Origin: Glandiceps talaboti
Lineage: Eukaryota; Hemichordata; Enteropneusta; Spengelidae
Direction of reading: 5' to 3'
NCBI RefSeq assembly: GCF_964340395.1
Contig: NC_135567.1
Coordinates: 4,409,399-4,473,398, forward strand
DNA length: 64,000 nucleotides
The notes under the pieces were generated by a model, which saw only the letters and a program-made list of their open reading frames with translations, ran no database searches and had not been told where the DNA came from. This document shows, in pieces, positions 30,780 to 40,935 of the stretch (position 1 is the stretch's first letter; every line of letters starts with the position of its first letter). The position numbers were made by a program, and so were the translations under genes.

Positions 30780-31334
30780 CAGTTGATAGACACCTAACTA
30801 CCAATCTGTACAAAGTTGATAGACACCTAACTACCAATCAGTACACAGTTGATAGACACTGAACAACCAATCAGTACACAGTTGATAGATACCTAACTAC
30901 CAATCTGTACAAAGTTGATAGACACCTAACTACCAATCTGTACAAAGTTGATAGACACCGAACAACCAATCAGTACACAGTTGATAAATACCTAACTACC
31001 AATCTGTACAAAGTTGATAGACACCTAACTACCAATCAGTACACAGTTGAAAGACACTGAACTACCAATCAGTACACAGTTGATAGACACTGAACAACCA
31101 ATCAGTACACAGTTGATAGATACCTAACTACCAATCAGTACACAGTTGATAGACACTGAACAACCAATCAGTACACAGTTGATAGACACTGAACAACCAA
31201 TCAGTACACAGTTGATAGATACCTAACTACCAATCAGTACACAGTTGATAGACACTGAACAACCAATCAGTACACAGTTGATAGACACTAAACTACCGAT
31301 CAGTACATAGTTCAAAGACAGAGATGTACAAAGT
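30780..31334 (+). repeat. Diverged right edge of the satellite
   Basis: Units become irregular here: ctgtacaaag replaces cagtacacag at about 30806, 30904, 30937 and 31003, and gataaatacc and actaaactaccg appear once each. The last clear unit ends at 31301. A final 33-bp stretch, 31302-31334, matches the K variant at roughly two thirds of positions by eye. Edge decay is usual in satellites, since exchange homogenises the centre better than the ends. Confidence 0.85.
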
Positions 31335-34110
31335 GATGAGTGTGTTCCAGAAACATACTATGAGACTAATACATTTGAAACCTTTCCTGCCCTGCAAAGT
31401 CTCACACCAGTAATTCACTCACCTATGGATGTTGATGACTCAATATTGAAAAAGCCTAAGCCATCAAGTGATGTGTATGCTGTTGAGACTAACTTGCAAT
31501 CTGATTCATCAGAAGTATTTTGATATCCTGAAAATTCACACTAGAATATTCATGATGAAAAATAAGAAACAACTATTAGAGTCAACAGTGTTTCCTAAAT
31601 CTGTAGGTGTACCAAAGGCCAAAGTAACTAGGGAAATTGATAACATTCAGACTGAAAACTCAACATCAAATAGATGCATAGACACATGTATCCCTTTGGT
31701 AACATCAGATATGGCTAATTGTTGCAATAATATTGTTGATTATACAGACTCTGAAGTTGACATTATTGATGATTCTGATTCTGATCCAGGCTACATGCCT
31801 TCCCCAGACAGAGTTGACTTAACTGATTGTAGTGATTCAGATCAATAAACTGATCCAAGTTCAGAATGTACACCAATACCAGATAACATTATAGTGCCTG
31901 ATAGTTCAGAGATAGGCAATGATATACAATTGACAACATCAACAAAGAGGGCTGCCATGAAGAAAAATATTGGCCAAAATGCGCAACAAGTTGCCAGTAA
32001 GAGACATGTTGATAGGGCAGCAACCAAGTCTTCACATTGTGCAAAAACAATTCAGAGTTCCAATATATCATCATCCTCCAGCCCATCAAGAAAAAGAAAG
32101 CATATCAAAGTTTTAACTTCAAACAATACTGGGAAAAGAAGGTGGGATAAACATCAGTACTGTGTTTATTGCCTAAAGGACTATGGAAAACTACCATGCC
32201 ATTTAAAACAATATCATAGCAATGAATCCGAAGTGTTTGATTTCATTCAGTTTTCCTACAGGTACCAAAGAATGAAGCCTTCTATTAAAGAAACTTTTGA
32301 TCAAAGGTAATCATACTCATAACCTCAGGGTATTGCAAGAGCCCAGGGGGGGGGGGGGGTCCTCATACCATGCAAACATCCAACACATGCAGTAAAGGTG
32401 GAAGACTATTTACCATGTGAATTTTGCTTGGGGTATTTTATCAGAGGTGATCTTTGAAAACACCAAAAGTCTTGTGATTTAAAACCTACAATATATGGAT
32501 CATCAAAAACAGAGCACAGGGAAGGTCAGTACATTTTTTACCAATTTGTCAAGCAGCAAATCAAGGTTTGATGGACAATGTGCTACCAAAGATGAACCAG
32601 GATGAAATTGCTAGAGTTGTACGAAGTGATCAACTGTGATATTGCAGCAAGTTGCAAGCTTATACAAGAAACAAGGAGCGGAACGTCACTACTATATCAG
32701 TCAAAAGCTACGCGAATTGTGTAAATTTGTCATCTCAATGAGAAAGATCAGTAAAGGAGAAGTGACATCTTTCACAGATTGTATTCATCCACACAAGTTT
32801 GATTTGCTTGTTGCAGCTGTACAAAGTCTAGCTGGATATGATACAATTCCTCTTTTAAGATTCCTATTCTGGCCACAAAACTAGGAAACATTCCTCAGAA
32901 ATGTGCAGCCGTTTTACAAGGCAATGCCATTAAAACAGGAGATGATGACCTTTTAACCAGAGCCAGACAGTTTCTGCGACTTTGCACCTTGAAGAGGTCT
33001 GAAGACATAAGTTGCAATGCGCAGAAAACAATCAATGAACGGAAAAGAAATAAGCCAATGTTGTTACCACTTGTAGATGATGTCAAAGCACTCGGCAGCC
33101 ATACCGAGATAGTTGGTAAAATACTAAAGAGGAATTAAAGTTTAATCCAAATAACAAGAGTTGGTTGCAACTTTGCAGAGTTACCCTCTCACAGCTAATC
33201 ATGTTTAATAGACAGAGAAGTGGGAAAATGGAGAGAATGACCATACATGACTATGACAACGTACAGGGAATCCAAGTGGAGGGAATCCAAGTGGTGTTGT
33301 TGATTCATGCTTGTCAGAATTTGAGAAAGACTGAAGACTTGTTACAGTTTACTGTGAATATATTGTGGTTATCTGATTGCAAAATGATAATCCAGTTACA
33401 ACTAGTATAGTGTACATGATGACAGACAAAACCCAGTTTTCGCTCAAGATTTAAACTGAACACTACACTACCTACAGATAATATTGACTACTAATTAACA
33501 CATACAATATCTTTTTCATAATATAATTAACTGACAAATTTTTAGTGAATATATCTCTGGTTATTTGAAGAAATAAGAAAATCCTAGATGTAGCTGGTAC
33601 AGGCTTAATTATGCTTTTTATATCAAATTGACTGCCTCAAATTATATACAATAGGTTATTTTTTTACCACGCCCTTAGTTTCCAATATAGAAAAAGTATC
33701 ATTGGTATGGGGTTTTCCACTTCTCTGATCAGCAGATGGGTTGCCCCTTCTCAGTTTGCAAGTCATGTGAGTAACAACGGACTCTTAACAATGCTATTAA
33801 TTTAGGAGAGACAATCACACTTCATGAAAAGTTTCTGGAACCTAAATTATATGTTCAACACATATTTAGAAAGATTTGGCTGTAAAACATCAACAAGAAC
33901 TTTGTATTGTAATTTAATTTCAGGCACATACAAAAGAAAGAAGTGGCCAGATAATGAGAAGGCTGCTGCTTTACAACATTTCGCAGTAGATATCAGTCTC
34001 CAGAATGTTCCAGGAAAATGAGAATGTCAAGAATGTAAACAAAAGTAACCTGTTCTAAGTCATAGGAAATGGACAGATATCAAGTTTTTTTTGTTTATAA
34101 CAAAATACAG
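31335..34110 (+). pseudogene. Broken two-zinc-finger, tyrosine-recombinase-like gene
   Basis: Relic of a family I know from fish, amphioxus and other animals: acidic N-terminus, two zinc fingers, a helical core-binding region, a tyrosine-recombinase-like domain and a Myb-like tail. Acidic Ser/Asp-rich stretches fill about 31335-31845. Finger 1 (32155-32217) reads YCVYCLKDYGKLPCHLKQYH, spacing C-x2-C-x9-H-x4-H. Finger 2 (32416-32475) is C-x2-C-x11-H-x3-C. The core-binding part includes KLRELCKFVISM (near 32705) and LCRVTLSQLIMFNRQRSG (33170-33225). The tail KRKKWPDNEKAAAL lies near 33933, after a good acceptor ending at 33923. Lesions: TAA at 31846; TGA at 32455 where the family has Trp; frameshifts near 31510, 32310, the 14-G run (32346-32359), 32570, 32635, 32855 and 33130; stops at 34019 and 34046. 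Most of the catalytic half is missing between 33410 and 33900. Retained splice-like signals argue against a processed copy. Family assignment is from memory. Confidence 0.85.
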
Positions 34111-34260
34111 AAGCAGAAAAATGATCATAAGAAGATTTGAAAAACTCATGGTGTAGTGTTAAGTTAGAGATCATTGTGGCAGGTTCATAGTATTTGTTCT
34201 CATTCTACAAGATTGGTTGTGTTTTAGTCACTGTAGTGTCACTAAAATTTTAAAAAAATA

Positions 34261-35410
34261 CTGCCAATGGCATTGTAGCACAACTGTATAGTTTTCAAAA
34301 AATGTTCATCCATATGTTTGTCCTTGCTAACAATAGGTGTTCATTTGCTGAATGACTATCCAGTTGCCTATCCAACCATGTTACTATCTTTGCGATATAC
34401 GTGATCATTTGGCTGTTGCTATGGGTGTGGTCATGTTGTTAGATATATTTGCATACAATTTTTGAATGTTCACTTTCACTTGTGTTTGAATTCCTGATAT
34501 TATTATTGCAATATATGTGATCATTTGGCTGTTGCTATGGGCGTGGTCATGTTGCTTGGCACATTTGCATACATTTTCAAATGTTATTCATTTGTCTATT
34601 AATACCTGTTATCTTTGTGAAATACACGACCATTTAGCTGTTGCTATGGATGTGGTCATGGTTGCTAGGGATATCTGCATACATTTTTTGAATGATTACT
34701 CACTTGCCTACCAGATGATATTGTTTGACCAAAATATACTGTCATTTGGTTGTTGTTAAGGGATTGGTCATGATTGCTAGGGCCAATTGCGTCAAAATAT
34801 TTTAAAGAAAATATGTGGAATAACACTTCTAAGTTCTAGAAACATTTCACCAAGTTTCAGTCTCATTGACCAAATACTTTTTGAGATATACATATTTGAC
34901 CAAAATTCACATTTTTACACTTAATTTGCATATTACTGATGAGATCATTATATGCTTAATATTTCTTCATCTATACACCAACAGATGCATCCCTGTTAAA
35001 TTTCAACAATCTCCTCAGTAGTTTTGGAATGATAGGTTTTTGACCTAAAAGATACATTTTTAGCCCTAATTTGCATATTACTAAAGGAAACATCATGTCA
35101 TGAACAAACCTTAATTTACTTACCCCTAAAAATGTTTCCAAAAACTTTCAGGCCAATATCCCCAGTAGTTTTGAAGTTTAAGTTTTTTGACCAAAAACAA
35201 TTTTTTTTTACCTAAAATGCACATCTCTGATGCTATCATTTTTCAAAATTCCCAACTAGACACCCAAAGTAACATGACCACCAAATATTAAAGCAATCGG
35301 TCCAGCACTTTTTTACTTTAAGCTGTTTACACACACACACATCCCCCCCCCCCCATACACACAGACAGACATGCCTAAAGCACTACTGAACCTTCAGCCC
35401 AGTTGTGCTA
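34261..35410 (+). mobile_element. TAGCACAACTG-family repeat, long copy
   Basis: This copy starts with the shared head gccaatggcattg then tagcacaactg (34276) and ends with the shared tail cactactgaacc... then cagttgtgcta (35400-35410). The last 11 bases are the exact reverse complement of the 11 at 34276, so a short terminal inverted repeat is likely. The body holds about four imperfect tandem copies of a 111-115 bp module (near 34395, 34510, 34620 and 34730, key phrase tttggctgttgctatggg), then AT-rich blocks with repeated tttgaccaaaa and a CA/CAGA tract before the tail. No coding capacity, so it is non-autonomous. Other copies are listed separately. Confidence 0.75.
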
Positions 35411-35710
35411 AACAGGTTTCCAAGCAACGTCAAACTGAGGTTAATCTTGATGCCATTGACATTGAGATGTGAAGTAGTCCATAAAAGATTTAATGGTTTC
35501 ATTGCATCAATAAAACAAGAATCTTTCATTTCTAGACTGAAGATAAGGCATCTTTTGACACAATAAATCATGTTTTTGTAAAAAACAAACAAAAAAAAAC
35601 ACACACCTCTGATGCGTTTGCTTTCATTTGAAGAATTTTCCATCTAGACACCCTAAGTAGTGTCCCCACCAAATATCAAGCCGATCGGTTTGACAGTTTT
35701 TGACTTTGTC

Positions 35711-35794
<84 letters not shown>

Positions 35795-35839
35795 TTCTCC
35801 ATGGCTCTAGCACTACTGAACCTCAGTTCAGTTGTGCTA
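35411..35839 (+). mobile_element. TAGCACAACTG-family repeat, 3' portion
   Basis: It begins with ggtttccaagcaac, matches the 3' halves at 39025 and 40345 (key phrase aagatttaatggtttcattg), carries a CA run (35713-35792) and ends with cagttgtgcta (35829-35839). It directly follows the previous copy's tail, so either one copy inserted into another or the tail was duplicated. Confidence 0.7.
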
Positions 35840-36680
35840 AAAACAAAGACACAGCAGCTCTGTCCTTTGGGAAACTGATCATGTGTATTATAGTGATCTC
35901 ATGACCAGAATTTTCACCATAATTTGAATGTCAGCCAAGATTACGTATAAGAGAACCGATCGTACATTTAAAGTCTTGACATTCAATATGCACTATTAAG
36001 TTATTGATAACTTGATTTGTTTGTTGTAGATTGTCACACAATTGCTAATGCACAAGGCTCAGTCAATGACATCTGTCAATCAATGACGGTGATTTGTCAA
36101 TAGCACATCTATGACAAAATCCAAGTTACATATTCCGCCGACAAGATATCTCACTTTATAGAATACATGTTACTGTTACTTCTGTTTCACTTTTGTTCTT
36201 TATTGTTTAAAGTGGGCAATATCTTTTGGACAAAAACATTATTTTTAACTGGATCATAAGTGTGTTTTGTTTTCATTTCAATGTCTTACCATGACATGTT
36301 TTATTTTGTTTCATTTTTAGCTTAATGTAGTTTAAAGTCTTTCCTTAGATGTGGTAACACCTAATGCATAGACTAAATTTGCAACGACTTGTCAGATATA
36401 ACTATATATATATCGACTTGGGCAACACGTTTCACACAAAAAGTTGTAGTTTTCTATCAAAACTGATAATTGCAAACATTTTTAACATTAGCGCCTATTT
36501 AGCTATTGTTGTCAATATTCCATTGTAATCATCTTATCTTTATGTCAACCACTCTGCAATCAATGTTGTTTTGTAAATAAAATATTGTTTTATTTATGAG
36601 CAATGAGCTACTTATTGATACACTTACCAATGATTCATTTATAGGCAATGATCTGATTTATTTACTAAGTATACACTTAC
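35840..36680. other. AT-rich sequence with no recognised feature
   Basis: No open reading frame of note, no clear repeat and no further ankyrin exon on the minus strand. A gtaagtgtat-like string (complement of 36617-36626) resembles the true donor at 36674-36680, but the sequence next to it is not coding-like. Confidence 0.6.
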
Positions 36681-36767
36681 CCCATCTGCATAATTCACAT
36701 CATAACCATTAGCCAAGTAGAATTTAACCTTCTCTATATCTCCTCCCAAAGCAGCATAAATGAGATC
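36681..36767 (-). CDS. Ankyrin-repeat exon (internal, phase 0)
   Basis: The exon is 87 bp, exactly 29 codons on the minus strand, starting DLIYAALGGDIEKVKFYL and ending NGYDVNYADG. The pattern of A-A-x-x-G-D-x-x-x-V, a hydrophobic helix, then N-G-x-D-V-N and a closing D-G is a textbook ankyrin repeat, a protein-binding helical repeat. Borders are strong: a pyrimidine-rich acceptor ending ttatattag (complement of 36768-36776) and donor gtaagtg (complement of 36674-36680). Both ends are phase 0, so it joins cleanly to the candidate first exon at 50713-50742. No further ankyrin exon is visible between 36680 and the satellite. The full protein and its partner are unknown; the ankyrin call is confident and the gene identity is not. 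Confidence 0.85.
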
Positions 36768-36870
36768 CTAATATAAAACAAACATATACAATGATTAGAC
36801 TAATTTACATCAGTTTCACAAATCATGTCAAAATTACATTAAAAATATGCTTACTACAAACCCAGTGTTA

Positions 36871-37232
36871 AAGTGACCAAATTGATGAGGATTAGGTATT
36901 TATTTTGGATTTTTAATTTATAAAACAACTTTACTGTATTTTCTAATTGAAAAAAAAAAATAATGTGAAATAATATCTACCAATTCCTTGTTTGTAACTC
37001 AGTAAATTGAAAATCATTAAAATATGTCTAAAATGTTTGTAATTGTATGTACAATAACAAACTTTTTACACTTTTTTCATCTTTTTGTAATCAAATGAGT
37101 TACAAACAAGGTTTTGGTATTTATAATATATTATTTCACATTATTTGTTAAATTAGGAAAACAGTAAAGTTGTATTATGAATTAAAAATCCAAAATAAAT
37201 ACCTAATTATCATCCATATGGCCACTTTAATA
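36871..37232. mobile_element. Palindromic MITE, TTAA-flanked
   Basis: Long arms of about 125-130 bp (36871-37000 and 37095-37232) face each other. The left end reads ttaaagtgaccaaattgatg and the right end reads catccatatggccactttaa, its near reverse complement. Inner phrases aggtatttattttggattt and gttacaaacaagg also pair. There is no ORF. The TTAA at each end suggests a TTAA-targeting (piggyBac-like) non-autonomous element; the class is inferred. It lies in the presumed first intron of the ankyrin gene, 104 bp upstream of that exon. Confidence 0.85.
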
Positions 37233-37913
37233 ATATTTTAATATTTCCTTTTAGACAACATTTAAATATATATATCAAAAATATACATAAGGTAGCTGTC
37301 TATTTTACCATTCACACAAATGATATTATGTAATATTATATGATTAATATGTCATTTATATCAATCTATTTTAATTAATACCAATCTATATAAAACAAAC
37401 TTTTTTGTCACTTCAATTCAAACATATGATTATTGTAAAACACAGGTAGGGTTGATTTGAACAGTTTGATTTGAGATCAATATCATTTTGTCAAATCACA
37501 ACAACCTGGAAAGACTTTACATAATTGTATGATAAAAATCATTAGATTACCTTTGTAGATCAAATGATTTATAAAGGTTATAAGACACAAATAGTTCAAA
37601 GTTGTTTTAGCATTAAGTTTTCAATCTGTCAAAATCTAGTTAAAGCTGACCACTAGGTGGCGGTATGGTCAGCAGATTGGTCAGCTGTAACAATGAATAT
37701 CATTCTGATGAGGATCGTCAACAAGACAGATCAAAAGCTCAATGCTAAAAACATTTTGAACTGCTTGTGCGTTATATCATTATGTAATACATTCACAATG
37801 CTAAAACATGTAACATTAAAAAGCTATATTGATGATGGACAACTGATATATACTCTGTGTAAATTAGAATATTAACACATGTATCTGTGTTATGGTTTCT
37901 AAGAATTACTAGA
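37233..37913. other. AT-rich unique sequence
   Basis: No convincing gene, splice-bounded exon or repeat. A 72-codon open stretch at 37657-37875 has no recognisable features and is taken as chance. Confidence 0.5.
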
Positions 37914-37990
37914 CTGTAAGATATGACATGATGTTCCGCCCTCACTGGCCTCTGATGTGTGAGGGCGCCCCATCACGGTGTACCTTACAG
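37914..37990. other. 77-bp imperfect hairpin
   Basis: The stretch opens with ctgtaag and closes with cttacag; inside, gatg pairs with catc and cgccctcac with gtgagggcg, around a loop of about 12 bp. It is more GC-rich than its AT-rich surroundings. It could be a tiny MITE, a structured RNA or a microRNA-like precursor; nothing in the window separates these. Confidence 0.6.
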
Positions 37991-38154
37991 ACTAAAGAAT
38001 TACATGATTATACATATTTACAAAGTTTGAGGAAATTTAAATCTGACCATGTCATCTGATACATTTAGATATTTACAAGATGTATTCATGTATGACGTCA
38101 CTGTACTACACCTAGCCATTTCACAGCTACAGACTTTATTGTTTCAGGGGTGAG

Positions 38155-38365
38155 GGATGTAGCTGCCTGCTGGGGGGTGTAGCTGCCTGCAGGGGGGATG
38201 TAGCTGCCTGCTGGGGCAGGGGGTGTAGTTGCCTGGGGTGTAGCTGCCTGCTGGGGGGGAGGTTTGTAGCTGCCTGCTGGGGGGGGGGGGGTTGTAGCTG
38301 CCTGCTGGGTGGTGTTGTTGCCTGCTGGGGGTGTAGCTGCCTGCTGGGAGGGGGGAGTAGCTCCC
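38155..38365. repeat. G-rich minisatellite, 18-20 bp unit
   Basis: About ten imperfect units of the type tgtagctgcctgctgggg, with G runs of 3 to 13. The plus strand has many closely spaced G runs, so it could form G-quadruplexes. The Q/A/P-rich minus-strand frames across it are shadows of the repeat. G-run lengths could be assembly-sensitive. Confidence 0.9.
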
Positions 38366-38370
38366 TCAAT

Positions 38371-39339
38371 GGCAAGGGGCTGGGTAACCAAGACTACAGA
38401 CTTTAAATGGATAGATGTACTTAAATAAATTAGTGACAATGGCATTATAGCACAAATCTATAATAATCACATCCTCAAAGAGCTTTACAATTATTACTCC
38501 ATGGCACAGACCTATAGTGGCACAATGGCCCTTTACTTCCTCAACTCCCTGGGGAGCATACAATCAGCCTCTATAAGTGCATGGGATTAAAGCATTCACA
38601 TTTCAACATCTATCCTACCAGGTCCCCAATTAATACAGCTAGGTTAACCAAAGCGCAATTGTGGTTCAAATCTTACCCAAGAACTTTAGCCATTCAGAAA
38701 CAAATGCCAGCAACGGGCTCAACCCTACAACCTGCAGATTCCTAGCCAGCCACTCTAAACATTCAACCATCATGACTGCACATCTATCCACTTGCCTTAT
38801 ACCAATGATGTTATTGTACAATATATATATATCACTAATTCATTATTGCTATGATTATAGTCTACATTGTAGTAGCTTTAGCATGTATGTGTTTACCTGC
38901 CAAATGTTTAATTTGCCTACCCAACCCTGTTGTTACATTCCCCACATACGCCATCAATTGGAGGTTGCTGTGGGTGAGGTCTCAATATTTTAGCATGTGA
39001 GTTCACTTTTGGATATTTAACAGGCCTAGGTTGCCAAGCAACCTTAAACAGATGTTAATCTTTGCAGCATTGACATTGAAATGTGAAGTAGCCCATAAAA
39101 TATTTAATGATTTCATTACATCAATAAAACAAGAATCTTACATTTCAAGGCTGAAGTCAAAGTATTTTGTAATACAACAAATCACATTTTCAAATGTAAA
39201 ATACACATTTCTGATGCAATCATTTCCATTTGAACAATTTCCCAATGAGACAATCGAAGTAACATGACCACAAAATATTAAAGCAATTGGTCTAGCAGTT
39301 TTTTACTTTAAGTTGTTTACACACACACACTCACACACT

Positions 39340-39379
<40 letters not shown>

Positions 39380-39599
39380 CACAGACAGACAGACACTTAG
39401 CGATCCCTACAGCACTACTGAACCTTATCAATTCAGTTGTGCTAAAAATGAGTTAAAGGGGAACACCACTCAGTGAAATAATTGTATTACCTGAGAGTTT
39501 TTTGGTTTTAGATGACAATTTGTATAGTCATGATGACTCTTGGTTCCTTTTTAGTCTTCAATGGACAAACTAATAATATTGGTGTGCATCCAAAGTTCA
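38371..39599 (+). repeat. Tandem segmental duplication, copy 1, with a TAGCACAACTG-family element
   Basis: Contains a TAGCACAACTG-family element from about 38440 (tagcacaaatc at 38448) to the tail cagttgtgcta at 39434-39444, plus flank. The flanks ggctgggtaaccaag (about 38379) and aaaggggaacaccactcag (about 39455) recur around copy 2, so the whole segment and not only the element was duplicated. A CA-rich run lies at 39319-39393. Open stretches here (38661-38993, 39031-39267) show no protein-family features and are not called. Confidence 0.88.
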
Positions 39600-40643
39600 A
39601 CGGCAAGAGGCTGGGTAACCAAGCCAACAGACTTTAAATGGATAGATGTATTTAAATAAATAAATTAATGACAATGGCGTTATGGCGTTATAGCATACAA
39701 TCCATTGCAGCCTCTATGAGTGCACAAGATTAAAGCATTCACATTTCAACATCTATCCTACCAGGTCCCCAATTAATACAGCTAGGTTAACCAAAGCACA
39801 ATTGTGGTTCAAATCTTACCCAAGAACTTTAGTCATTCAGAAACAAATGCCAGCAACGGGCTCAACCCTACAACCTGCAGATTCCTAGCCAGCCACTCTA
39901 AACATTCAACCATCATGACTCTACAACCTGCAACCTGCAGATTCCTAGCCAGCCACTCTAAACATTCAACCATCATGACCCTACAACCTGCAACCTGCAG
40001 ATTCCTAGCCAGCCACTCTAAACATTCAACCATCATGACCCTACAACCTGCAACCTGCAGATTCCTAGCCAGCCACTCTAAACATTCAACTATCATGATT
40101 GCACATCTATCCACTTGCCTTATACCAATGATGTTATTGTACAACACATATATATATCACTAATTCATTGTTGCTATGAGTATAGTCTATATTGTAGTAG
40201 CTTTAGCATATAATGTGTTCACCTGCCAAATCTTTAATTTGCCTACACAACCCTGTTGTTATATTCCCCACATACGCCATCAATTGGAGGTTGCTATGGG
40301 TGAGGTATCAATATTTTAGCATGTGACTTCACTTTTGGATATTTAACAGGCCTAGGTTGCCAAGCAACCTTAAACAGATGTTAATCTTTACGCCATTGAC
40401 ATTGACATGTGAAGTAGAGCCCATACAAGATTTAATGATTTCATTACATCAATAAAACAAGAATCTTTCATTTCAAGGCTGAAGTCAAAGTATTTTGTAA
40501 TACAACAAATCACATTTCCAAACGTAAAATGCACATTTCTGATGCGATCATTTTCATTTGAACAATTTCCCAAATAGACAATCGAAGTAACATGACCACC
40601 AAATATCAAAGCAATCTGTCTAGCAGTTTTTTACTTTAAGTTG

Positions 40644-40732
<89 letters not shown>

Positions 40733-40935
40733 TTAGCGATCCCTACAGCACTACTGAACCTTATCAATTCAGTTGTGCTAAAAATGAGTTAAAGGGGAAC
40801 ACCACTCAGTGAAATAATTGTATTTCCTGAGAGTTTTTTGGTTTTAGATGACAATTTGTATAGTCATGATGACTCTTGGTTCATTTTTAGTCTTCAATGA
40901 GCAAACTAATAATATTGGTGTGCATCCAAAGTTCA
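39600..40935 (+). repeat. Tandem segmental duplication, copy 2
   Basis: Direct repeat of 38371-39599. The shift is 1143 bp in the left part and 1336 bp in the right part. The 193-bp difference is three extra 60-bp minisatellite units plus a longer CA run (about 40647-40727). This copy lacks about 100 bp present near 38461-38560. The element tail is at 40770-40780. Confidence 0.88.
39866..40098. repeat. 60-bp minisatellite, four units
   Basis: A 60-bp unit containing gcagattcctagccagccac and aacattcaaccatcatgac is present four times here and once in duplicate copy 1 (38723-38776). The expansion therefore postdates the duplication, or copy 1 lost units. The long open frames on both strands are caused by the unit length being a multiple of three. 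Confidence 0.95.

Larger units (their letters stand above)
1..31301. repeat. 33-bp satellite array, about 950 units
   Basis: One head-to-tail array of a 33-bp unit fills the first half of the window and is open at base 1. Prototype units are 1-33 (variant A, core cacctaactacc), 100-132 (variant B, core cactgaacaacc) and 133-165 (variant C, core tacctaactacc). Rarer variants are D (caccgaacaacc), K (ttgaaagacactgaac) and X (cacctaacaacc). Units keep exact 33-bp phase except for rare 2-bp changes: an insertion giving aatatcag (18 sites) and a deletion giving cagtacagttg (8 sites). On the minus strand runs of B translate as an open 11-residue repeat (SVSINCVLIGC), as at 20393-20590; this is a by-product of 33 being divisible by three, not evidence of a gene. 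A and C units carry stops on both strands in the aligned frame. No gene or other element interrupts the array. Confidence 0.99.

Noticed and set aside
1-31301. CRISPR-like array
   Set aside because: The repeats are directly adjacent with no spacers, and the context is animal.
1-31301. Telomere or known centromere satellite
   Set aside because: The unit is not a telomeric hexamer and I see no CENP-B-type box; a centromeric role cannot be shown from sequence alone.
31842-32089. Minus-strand ORFs over the zinc-finger relic
   Set aside because: Shadows of the plus-strand coding frame, which carries the recognisable motifs.
36600-36660. Second donor-like string near the ankyrin exon
   Set aside because: The adjacent sequence does not encode an ankyrin repeat and is AT-rich; probably a local partial duplication.
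38098-38445. Q/A/P-rich proteins on the minus strand
   Set aside because: Two overlapping frames share the same repeat; they come from the G-rich minisatellite.
39804-40163. 119-codon protein with CRFLASHSKHSTIMT repeats
   Set aside because: Both strands are open because the minisatellite unit is 60 bp; it has no counterpart in gene families I know and lies in a mobile element.
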